Positions 1 through 7,043 of a stretch of 64,000 bases of DNA are shown one piece after another (the stretch's first letter is position 1; each line of letters opens with the position of its first letter). The notes beneath the pieces were generated by a model. That model saw only the letters and a list, made by a program, of their open reading frames with translations, was not told the DNA's origin and did no database searches. Both the position numbers and the translations under genes were made by a program. The stretch is taken from positions 2,666,001 to 2,730,000 of the forward strand of contig CP121691.1 of assembly GCA_038396585.1 (NCBI GenBank), written 5' to 3'. This DNA is from Vallitaleaceae bacterium 9-2. GTDB lineage: Bacteria; Bacillota; Clostridia; Lachnospirales; Vallitaleaceae.

Positions 1-950
1 CTGACCCCTGAAATCAGCGTAATTTTATTTTTAGGTATTTTAACGGATAGATTTTTCAAATTATGAATATGTGCATTATGAATCTGAATATTCTTGGAAT
101 CCTCTTCATGTTCATCCAAAGGAATCTGTTCAAGATCCATGGATAGTTTCTTGAATTTTAAAACCTTTGTTTGCATTGGTCTTGCATCAACCTCTTTAGG
201 CTGTGCAAAGGTTTTTTTCTTTGTCCAATGCGAAACCCAGCTAGGTACACCGGCACTCTTAATACAATCCATTGAAGGTTGATAAAACATCACTTGTAAT
301 ATTTTACTTCCTATAAAGCCATCAAATCCTATAATCTCAATGAAGCCATCATCATGCCAAACATTATTCACACGAACAAGCGTCGACCCTATCGGATTTG
401 GGCGGACTGGTGAACGTGTAGCAAATACGCCTGTACGGGGAGCATGGTTATACGGTGGCATGCATGTCCTGATTTTTCGAAAATTATCTCCATCAAAGCG
501 ATCAAACCACCATAAAACACGTAAGCAGTCTCCTTGTTGAATGTGGTGGATATTTGTATCCGTCTTATTTAATTGAATCCCCATACGCTTGCCATAACGC
601 ATGTATTCACCAATGGAGTCCCCTTGGTAATTTATACAAAATCGTTGGACAGGTTCTTTGGCTTCCTCAATAACTTCCTCAATTGAAAAATACGGCTTAA
701 TATCAACTAATTCTCCTTTAAACTCATGATTATCCATTGTAACTTTAAAAAGAATCTCAGCTCTATCTAGAGAAATATGAATAATTTCAACACTATAGAC
801 TTCAAGTCGGTTATTTGAACGCATGAATAATATACAGTGAGAAAAAAGATCTAGTTTAGTCAATGCTTTGCTATACCCATCTTCCAACTTAAGAATTCCT
901 TCTTGATGTTTACTTTTTCGTTTTACACTTCCTATTTTTAACCATTTCAT
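1..950 (-). CDS. TrmO-like / UvrA-like fusion protein (3' part missing)
   Basis: The gene runs off the left edge; 316 codons without a stop are present. Start: ATG at 950 behind GGAGGG. Residues about 20-90 (FSHCILF, ELVDIKPYF) resemble one part of the TrmO/TsaA (UPF0066) tRNA-methyltransferase fold. Residues 140-225 carry its signature GVFATRSPVRPNPIG (174-188), so TrmO-like sequence occurs in two blocks. Residues 288-316 (IQIHNAHIHNLKNLSVKIP..KITLISGV) match the N-terminus of UvrA just before Walker A. TrmO methylates t6A37 of tRNA using SAM; UvrA is the DNA-damage ATPase. Here the parts are joined, so the role (RNA modification, drug tolerance or repair) is open. It is the last visible gene of a leftward transport operon. 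The TrmO call is firm; the UvrA call rests on about 30 residues. Confidence 0.8.
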   Translation of the reverse strand, partial: MKWLKIGSVKRKSKHQEGILKLEDGYSKALTKLDLFSHCILFMRSNNRLEVYSVEIIHISLDRAEILFKVTMDNHEFKGELVDIKPYFSIEEVIEEAKEPVQRFCINYQGDSIGEYMRYGKRMGIQLNKTDTNIHHIQQGDCLRVLWWFDRFDGDNFRKIRTCMPPYNHAPRTGVFATRSPVRPNPIGSTLVRVNNVWHDDGFIEIIGFDGFIGSKILQVMFYQPSMDCIKSAGVPSWVSHWTKKKTFAQPKEVDARPMQTKVLKFKKLSMDLEQIPLDEHEEDSKNIQIHNAHIHNLKNLSVKIPKNKITLISGV

Positions 951-995
951 AAAAAAAGCCCTCCTTATCGACATCCATTATATCAATAAGAAGGG
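951..995 (-). terminator. Intrinsic terminator overlapping the ribosome site of the TrmO/UvrA gene
   Basis: On the minus strand CCCTTCTTATTGA pairs with TCGATAAGGAGGG (two G-U pairs, 11-nt loop) and is followed by C and seven T. The T-run touches the ATG at 950, and the 3' arm is itself the Shine-Dalgarno of that gene. It can therefore end MATE-operon transcripts just before the start codon and also hide the ribosome site on readthrough. Confidence 0.8.
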
Positions 996-1023
996 TTAAA
1001 GACTTTTCCATTACTGCTATTTT

Positions 1024-2403
1024 CTACTCAAATACTTTTTTCATTGCCCTTGGCTGATCTGTTTTTTTAAGTATCTTAAATTCTTTGAATACAAGAATCC
1101 AAGTCCAGATACATATAATCAAATCTATGCCAAACGCCCCTACATATACTGCAAAAACTCCAAAAAACCTTGGCAGTATTAGCATCAACGGAATGTAGAA
1201 GACAACTTGGCGTGCAATACCTATTAAAGAAGCTACATTTCCTTTATTAATTGCCGGGAAAAATGTCATTGCCATAAAGATAACAGGTAATATAGGTAGC
1301 AGTGACATAAATAATCGAAAATTCATAAGATCACTGGCTAAAAAGGTGCTTTCCGGCAACATTAGATGAAGGACATTGGCTGGTGCTATCATCATAATTA
1401 ACCAAAACGGTAACAATAACAATGTTGCTACAACTGCAAACACATAAAAACTTTGAATGACACGACGATATTTTCCTGCCCCATAATTTATACCCACAGC
1501 TGGCTGCAATGCACGCATCAGTCCAAATACCGGAGTGAGCATAAATGTAAATATGCGATATGCAACTCCGTAAAAGGCCACATCACTATTGGTTCCATAG
1601 GCATTGAGGGCATTTAGCACTAACACCGCTTGAATCAATGTCATGACATTCATAATTAGTGAGGACATCCCCATTGATAAAATACTTTTAATAATCTCCG
1701 GATCACGTCGTATAGAAAATGGATTTGATTTGAAGGATGCCTTTTGACGGGCAAAGTAGATAAATGATGTCAATGTATATACAATCATTCCTATATTCGT
1801 TCCAATTGCTGCACCTTCAACGCCCATCTTAAACAGAACAATAAGGATATAATTGATAAGAATATTTACAACTAATCCGCTTCCCATCATGACTGCGGCG
1901 CGTTTCATTCTTCCTTCTGCCCGAATAATCATATTCCCTGCTAATCCAGCAATCCAAAAGAGTGCCCCATATAAAGTCACCTTAAAGTATGCCACACCAT
2001 ATTCAAGTGCTTCACCTTCTCCACCCATAAAAGCTACAAGTTGACGGGCAAAAATCAACGCTCCTAGGGTAAAGAAAAGACTAGTGATAAGGGTTAAATA
2101 ATTGGCATTCCCCAAAAGTTTTCTCTGTGTAGCTTCATCATTTTTTCCAATAGCAATACTTAATGCTGAACCTGCTCCCACTCCGATAAGCGACCCTATT
2201 CCAAGCGTCATCTGCGTTAATGGATAAGCTAGGGACACACCTGCTAGTGCAGTCTCTCCAACATAACGTCCTACAAAAAACGCGTCAAAAACGGTGTTCA
2301 TGCCATACAATACCATAGCGATAACAGCTGGCCAAGCCAGTCGAATACTGACTTTCCACATATTATCATGTAATATCTGTTGTTTTTGTGATGTCTGTTC
2401 CAT
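1024..2403 (-). CDS. MATE-family multidrug/cation exporter
   Basis: 459 aa, usual MATE length, with about 12 hydrophobic segments in two homologous halves (roughly 15-230 and 240-440). The N-terminal half shows the family pattern WPAVIAMVLYGMNTVFDAFFVG, with ALAGVSLAYP and GVGAGSALSIAIG. MATE proteins export cationic drugs or metabolites across the plasma membrane using Na+ or H+ gradients. The start lies 4 bp after the TetR stop, and the AAGGAGG site is inside the end of the TetR gene (spacing about 12), implying translational coupling. Part of the leftward operon ABC-ABC-TetR-MATE. Substrate cannot be read; the Fur-like box upstream of the operon makes an iron-chelate or siderophore link possible, by inference only. 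Confidence 0.93.
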   Translation of the reverse strand: MEQTSQKQQILHDNMWKVSIRLAWPAVIAMVLYGMNTVFDAFFVGRYVGETALAGVSLAYPLTQMTLGIGSLIGVGAGSALSIAIGKNDEATQRKLLGNANYLTLITSLFFTLGALIFARQLVAFMGGEGEALEYGVAYFKVTLYGALFWIAGLAGNMIIRAEGRMKRAAVMMGSGLVVNILINYILIVLFKMGVEGAAIGTNIGMIVYTLTSFIYFARQKASFKSNPFSIRRDPEIIKSILSMGMSSLIMNVMTLIQAVLVLNALNAYGTNSDVAFYGVAYRIFTFMLTPVFGLMRALQPAVGINYGAGKYRRVIQSFYVFAVVATLLLLPFWLIMMIAPANVLHLMLPESTFLASDLMNFRLFMSLLPILPVIFMAMTFFPAINKGNVASLIGIARQVVFYIPLMLILPRFFGVFAVYVGAFGIDLIICIWTWILVFKEFKILKKTDQPRAMKKVFE

Positions 2404-2407
2404 TATG

Positions 2408-3037
2408 CTATATATCCTCCTTCACGATGTTCACATTCGATGGCTTCATGACGATTTTTCGCACAAGAGGCTCAAAGATTGTACGCAGCTGTTGTCGATT
2501 GGTTTCTAGTACTTTGGGCTCACGACTTGTGTTTTGCGCCATCATCATCCCATTCATCATACGACTGATAAACTTCAATTCATCGATACATATGTCCAAA
2601 TCCACTTCAACACGCGACGTCAACCACTCAAAAAACTGTCTTTCTAAAGTCAAAAACACTTCCCATATTTCTTGATCATATAACATTTCACATAAGAACA
2701 TTGTATAGATCCGCTTTTCATCTGTTTGATAAATAAATTTGTCCAAAATAGCTTCTGTGACCAGCGCAATATTTTCTTCATCTGTATTTTTTGGTTCTAT
2801 CTGAAGCATATGCTTGTTATATTGCATATAAAATATATTGCCTTGGCGCATCATATCAATAAGAATCTGTTTTTTATCCGCATAATAGTGGTATACACCA
2901 CCTTTTGATAATTCTGTATGTGCAATGATATCTTCCATCGTTGTTAAGGGATATCCTTTTTCTAAAAAGCTTTTTTGGGCTCCGGCTAAAATCTCTTGTA
3001 TTCTCTCTTCTCGTGTTTTTCTTGTCTTTGCCATCAT
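2408..3037 (-). CDS. TetR/AcrR-family transcriptional regulator
   Basis: 209 aa. An N-terminal TetR helix-turn-helix spans residues 8-55 (RIQEILAGAQKSFLEKGY..TMEDIIAHTELSKGGVYHYYADK), the strongest family signature, followed by an all-helical ligand domain. Starts with two consecutive ATGs; the second (3034) has the better distance to AAGGAG. It lies 37 bp after the second ABC gene and 4 bp before MATE, so it is inside the operon it probably controls. The perfect 26-bp palindrome at 6650-6675 is the best candidate operator. Its ligand is unknown, presumably a substrate of the exporters. Confidence 0.92.
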   Translation of the reverse strand: MMAKTRKTREERIQEILAGAQKSFLEKGYPLTTMEDIIAHTELSKGGVYHYYADKKQILIDMMRQGNIFYMQYNKHMLQIEPKNTDEENIALVTEAILDKFIYQTDEKRIYTMFLCEMLYDQEIWEVFLTLERQFFEWLTSRVEVDLDICIDELKFISRMMNGMMMAQNTSREPKVLETNRQQLRTIFEPLVRKIVMKPSNVNIVKEDI

Positions 3038-3074
3038 ATCACTCCTTGATTATCCATTTTCAGATAACATATCA

Positions 3075-4808
3075 TTATTGTTGCAACTGCGCCTTAAGCA
3101 TTTTTGCAAATATAGAAGGACGCTCTCTAAGTGCCTGTGGATGTCCCATTTCTGCAATTTTTCCTTCTTTTAGTACAACGATTTTATCTGCACCTATAAC
3201 TGTCCGCATACGATGGGCAATAATAATGACAGTTTTTTCTTTTATCAGCTCACCTAAGGCTTCTTGAATTTTTGTTTCATTTTCAGCATCTAAAGACGCT
3301 GTTGCCTCGTCTAGTAGAATAATCGGCGCATCTTTTAATATTGCACGTGCAATGGAAATTCTCTGGCGCTCTCCTCCTGAGAGCTTATCCCCGTTTTCCC
3401 CTACATGGGTATCATATCCTTGCGGGAACTTTTCGATGAATTCTTCACACCTTGCAAGACGAGCTGCTTCAATAACTTGCGCGTCCGAAGCATCCTTACG
3501 TCCCAAACGAATATTTTCCATAATACTGGAATTAAACAGTGTAACATCTTGAAACACAATGGAATAATTTGACAAAAGTGTTTCTGGATCTATTTTAGAT
3601 ATGTCCTGTCCCCCTAAGGTAATACGCCCCTTATCGATATCCCAAAAACGTGCGGCTAATTTAGCTACCGTACTTTTTCCTCCTCCTGAAGGTCCAATAA
3701 GGGCCGTAACTTCTCCTTGTTTGGCTGTAAAACTGATTTCATCTAAAACCGTTTGTTCCTCATCATACCCAAAGGATACCTTTTTAAATTCAATATCAAA
3801 GTGTTTGGGATAAAACTCAGCTATTCCTTCTTGTCGTGGCATCTTAAGCATCGATTTCATACGATCAATACGTACTTGTAAAAATAGTAGCGCTGCAAAG
3901 TTGTTTAACGCTTCTATAATCGGATTATAAATTCTTGAGGCAACCACCAAAAAGACAATAAAGGTAAACGTACTAATTTCCTTCGTTGAAAGCAGATATA
4001 TCCCAACCAGCACAACACTTGGCAATCCAAGTTTAAGAACTACATAGGACATATTAATAAAAGCCCCAAGAAGCAGTTCTCCATGAATCAACAGTTCTTC
4101 AAGTTTGTCCAAACTCCTCACCATACGGCTTTTAAAATGCCCTTCGCGATTGTATGATTTTATCTCTTGTGCCGAGTCCAAGGATTCTTGCAATAAATCC
4201 GAGATGGTGCGCTTATGATCATAAAGCTTCTGATGTACCGATTCTTGAAATTTCTTAGACAAAGTAAAGACAATAAGCGCAACAGGAATAACCCACAACA
4301 TCGCAACGGCCATTTTCCATTGATACATCATCAAGCTTATTCCAGCTAATACTATAGTAATTGCCGACGCATAAATTTGAGGTACATTATGTGAAAACAT
4401 TGTTTCTACCTGAGTAGCATCTTCCATAATGGTTGAGGATAAGTCTGCAATATCCTTTTTCCCAAAAAAGGCTAACGGAAGTTTCTTTAATGTCTCTGCA
4501 AGATTTATGCGCATTTTTGCACTTTCTTCATAAGTGGTGCTAAATGTTGTATGATATTGAATATATGCTATTACAAACATCACACCAAAAGCAATAAGCG
4601 CAAATGCTACATAAAAGCCTATACTTCGCATCATCTGAGGATCTTCATTGTTTTGGATAACCATAATTGCATCTTCTAAAAAAGCAAAACCTAATATTGC
4701 CGGTGCAAAAAAACTTAAGTTCAGCAGTGCCGTCCAGAGTATAGCCCGTACTAATTGTTTGCTGCCTTCATAACTTAATGCGTATTTTTCTTGAAAAAAT
4801 CTATACAT
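3075..4808 (-). CDS. ABC transporter half (fused membrane and ATPase domains), second subunit
   Basis: 577 aa from the ATG at 4808 (MYRFFQEKYAL); AGAAGG lies 8 nt upstream and the start overlaps the preceding gene by 8 bp. A type IV exporter-fold membrane domain (about 1-315, six helices) is followed by an ATPase: Walker A GPSGGGKST, signature LSGGERQRISIARA, Walker B IILLDEATASLD, H-loop IIAHR. It most likely forms a heterodimer with the neighbouring half-transporter. Such paired half-transporters include drug exporters and the siderophore importers YbtPQ/IrtAB; the Fur-like promoter element favours an iron role, by inference. A TTG/GTG-type start upstream at 4838 is possible but overlaps more and has no ribosome site. 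Confidence 0.93.
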   Translation of the reverse strand: MYRFFQEKYALSYEGSKQLVRAILWTALLNLSFFAPAILGFAFLEDAIMVIQNNEDPQMMRSIGFYVAFALIAFGVMFVIAYIQYHTTFSTTYEESAKMRINLAETLKKLPLAFFGKKDIADLSSTIMEDATQVETMFSHNVPQIYASAITIVLAGISLMMYQWKMAVAMLWVIPVALIVFTLSKKFQESVHQKLYDHKRTISDLLQESLDSAQEIKSYNREGHFKSRMVRSLDKLEELLIHGELLLGAFINMSYVVLKLGLPSVVLVGIYLLSTKEISTFTFIVFLVVASRIYNPIIEALNNFAALLFLQVRIDRMKSMLKMPRQEGIAEFYPKHFDIEFKKVSFGYDEEQTVLDEISFTAKQGEVTALIGPSGGGKSTVAKLAARFWDIDKGRITLGGQDISKIDPETLLSNYSIVFQDVTLFNSSIMENIRLGRKDASDAQVIEAARLARCEEFIEKFPQGYDTHVGENGDKLSGGERQRISIARAILKDAPIILLDEATASLDAENETKIQEALGELIKEKTVIIIAHRMRTVIGADKIVVLKEGKIAEMGHPQALRERPSIFAKMLKAQLQQ

Positions 4809-6606
4809 TAACAACACCTTCTTCCTGTTTCTGCTCACTGATTTTCCATTCTAGGGATTGTTGATATTCTTGCCACATCTTTTCGTAGATCCCGTGTTGA
4901 GCCAGTAATTGTTCATGCTTGCCTGTTTCTACAATCTCACCGTCTTTTACCACAAGAATACGATCTGCATCTTGGACAGTTGTTAGACGATGTGCAATCA
5001 TCAAGGTTGTTTTTCCATGGCTCAGCTCTTTTAGCGCTTGCTGTATAAGATGCTCATTTTCGGGATCTGCAAACGCTGTTGCTTCGTCTAAGATAACTAT
5101 CGGAGCATCTTTGACAATGGCCCGTGCTATGGTAATGCGTTGCTTTTCTCCTCCCGATAGATACGTCCCTTTTGATCCTATAATCGTCTCCAGCCCTTGG
5201 TCTAGACCATCGATAATCTCTCTTGAGCGCGACATATCAATAGCACTATTTAGGGATTGTTCATCCAGATTAGTTTGACCAAAAGCGATATTATCATAAA
5301 GCGTCCCTTTAAAGAGTTGTGTGTTTTGGAAAACCAATGAGATATGATTCATCAGCTCCTCTTTTGGAATTTCTTTTATATTACGTCCGCCAATTAAAAT
5401 CTCACCTTCTGTAACATCCCAAAATCGTGAAGCCAAACGTGCAATTGTTGTCTTTCCTCCGCCTGAAGGACCAACTAAAGCAACGGTCTCTCCTTGTTGA
5501 AGCTTAAAGTTCATCTTCTTAATAACCGGTTCTTTGGACGTCCTATATCCAAAAACAACGTCTTTGAATTCGATACTATATTCATCCAAAGGCTGCTTTG
5601 TCTTTTGGAAAGGCATCGTTTCATACTCAAGTAGTTTATCAAATCGATCAATGGCTTGTTCTGCAATTAGCGCATTTTGCTGAAAATGCATAGAACGCAT
5701 CACTAATACGGTAAACATCGGTGATACTAGAAGATAAAAAATAAAGTCTGTCACTACCAGTTCTAAATTATGTCCTCGTCCCACGAGAAAAATAGCCATC
5801 GGAATCAAAAAAAACGCAACTGCTTGCATAATAACCGTATAGAAAACCATTGGTTTTTGGCAACTCAATGTATACGCATATACCATATCCTTATATCGTA
5901 TAATACTGTCATAAAACCGTTTAAATGAAAATATACTTTGTCCAAATGTTTTTACCACTGGAATTCCACGGATATATTCTACGGATTCAGAACTCATCTC
6001 TTCCAAGGCATCATAATAACGTTCTTGAAAAGCTCTTCCCTTACCACCAATCATAAATCCCATTGAGAGAAAACCTAACACAATCGGCACCAATGAAGCT
6101 AATCCCATGCGCCAATCAATTGTCAAAATCAGTAGAATCAAAATAACCGGAGCAATAACGCTTCCTGCCATATCCGGAAGTTGATGCGCTAAAAACGAAT
6201 GGGTCGTTGATGCTTGATCATCAATAATCTTTCGTATTTTTCCGCTGGAATATTCATCAAAAAATCCCAGTGGCATATCCATCATCTTTGTCATCCCTTG
6301 TTTTCGCATGCCTACCTCCACACGAAAAGCAGCTAAATGTGATGTTAATAAGGCAATAAAATAGATAAGTACTCCTGCAAATGCTGCTGCAAAAGTCATC
6401 CAAGCATATGTTTGAATGCTCCAACCTTCATTGGAAAAATCCGCCGCAAATATTCGCCTAATAATAATCCATATAAATACAAAGGGCAAAATATTTAATA
6501 TTGCAGATAAGGCTGATAAAAAAAGTGACGTCGGAATCAAGATTTTTTTCTTACCCATAAATGGTGTAAACCGACGGATTAGAGATTTTTTTTGCTTCTT
6601 TTTCAT
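4801..6606 (-). CDS. ABC transporter half (fused membrane and ATPase domains), first subunit
   Basis: 601 aa, ATG at 6606 behind AAAGGAG. Six-helix membrane domain (about 20-325) containing FDEYSSGKIRKIIDD and FLAHQLPDMAGS, a pattern I associate with iron-type paired half-transporters. The ATPase domain has Walker A GPSGGGKTT, signature LSGGEKQRITIARA, Walker B IVILDEATAFADPE and an H-loop histidine. The DEATA-F-A-D variant after Walker B is unusual but keeps the catalytic Glu. First gene of the leftward operon, translationally coupled to its partner. Promoter, Fur-like box and palindrome lie within 150 bp upstream. Function: ATP-driven transport across the plasma membrane; direction and substrate unproven. 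Confidence 0.93.
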   Translation of the reverse strand: MKKKQKKSLIRRFTPFMGKKKILIPTSLFLSALSAILNILPFVFIWIIIRRIFAADFSNEGWSIQTYAWMTFAAAFAGVLIYFIALLTSHLAAFRVEVGMRKQGMTKMMDMPLGFFDEYSSGKIRKIIDDQASTTHSFLAHQLPDMAGSVIAPVILILLILTIDWRMGLASLVPIVLGFLSMGFMIGGKGRAFQERYYDALEEMSSESVEYIRGIPVVKTFGQSIFSFKRFYDSIIRYKDMVYAYTLSCQKPMVFYTVIMQAVAFFLIPMAIFLVGRGHNLELVVTDFIFYLLVSPMFTVLVMRSMHFQQNALIAEQAIDRFDKLLEYETMPFQKTKQPLDEYSIEFKDVVFGYRTSKEPVIKKMNFKLQQGETVALVGPSGGGKTTIARLASRFWDVTEGEILIGGRNIKEIPKEELMNHISLVFQNTQLFKGTLYDNIAFGQTNLDEQSLNSAIDMSRSREIIDGLDQGLETIIGSKGTYLSGGEKQRITIARAIVKDAPIVILDEATAFADPENEHLIQQALKELSHGKTTLMIAHRLTTVQDADRILVVKDGEIVETGKHEQLLAQHGIYEKMWQEYQQSLEWKISEQKQEEGVVNV

Positions 6607-6649
6607 ACAATACTCCTTTACAATAAATACTTATGCATGAGGTCATCTT

Positions 6650-6675
6650 AGTTACCGACGTATACGTCGGTAACT
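6650..6675. promoter_or_regulatory. Perfect 26-bp palindrome, candidate TetR operator
   Basis: AGTTACCGACGTA is followed directly by its exact reverse complement. It lies between the promoter and the first ABC gene, 44 bp before the ATG. TetR-family dimers bind such palindromes, and a TetR gene is in the operon. No second copy was noticed in the window. Confidence 0.75.
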
Positions 6676-6683
6676 GTTAAATT

Positions 6684-6707
6684 ATTAAGGGAGAGAACTC
6701 CCTTAAT
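6684..6707 (-). promoter_or_regulatory. Hairpin in the ABC operon leader
   Basis: ATTAAGGGAG pairs with CTCCCTTAAT around a 4-nt loop. No T-run follows in the leftward direction, so it is not a simple terminator. It could stabilise the leader RNA or be a second protein site. Confidence 0.5.
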
Positions 6708-6708
6708 T

Positions 6709-6756
6709 GATATTGATTTTCGTTATCATTCTAATCGTATTTTTTGTATTTGTCAA
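6709..6756 (-). promoter_or_regulatory. Sigma-A promoter with Fur-like box for the ABC/TetR/MATE operon
   Basis: Read leftward: -35 TTGACA (6756-6751), 17-bp spacer, -10 TAGAAT (6733-6728). Directly downstream, 6727-6709 reads GATAACGAAAATCAATATC, which matches 16 of 19 positions of the classical Fur consensus GATAATGATAATCATTATC. A repressor bound there would block RNA polymerase, so the operon is probably induced by iron limitation. Promoter confidence is high; Fur binding is an inference from the motif. Confidence 0.75.
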
Positions 6757-6857
6757 GTTTTTGTATTAATTTTAACAATAATTCATTTTACTTTTCTCTA
6801 AACCTTTCTACCTATTGACCATGTCCTAAAAAAGTTTCATACTAAATATATTGATAA

Positions 6858-7040
6858 TCTATTTCATTTAACCTTGGTCCGGATTCAGAAGCTTCTGCAT
6901 ATGAACTATTCGACAAATTATCCGAAGGCGGCAAGGTCGTTCAGCCTCTACAAAAGGAATTCTGGGGAGCACTCTATGGATCTGTCACTGATCAATTTGG
7001 CATCTATTGGAGTGTGAATTTCCAATTGCCGGCAGAGTAA
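6858..7040 (+). pseudogene. C-terminal remnant of a PhnB/YjdN-like VOC protein
   Basis: An open stretch without a start encodes SISFNLGPDSEASAYELF..KLSEGGKVVQPL..FWGALYGSVTDQFGIYWSVN, the recognisable last third of a PhnB-like glyoxalase-fold (VOC) protein, ending in TAA. In-frame TGA and TAA stops lie just upstream (6852-6857) and the N-terminal part is absent. A decayed gene, convergent with the exporter-MBL gene at 7044. Confidence 0.8.
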
Positions 7041-7043
7041 TAC

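Noticed and set aside
94-540. Two plus-strand open frames of 62 and 66 codons
   Set aside because: They are antisense to the TrmO/UvrA fusion, whose frame carries clear family motifs; neither has a ribosome site or family resemblance.
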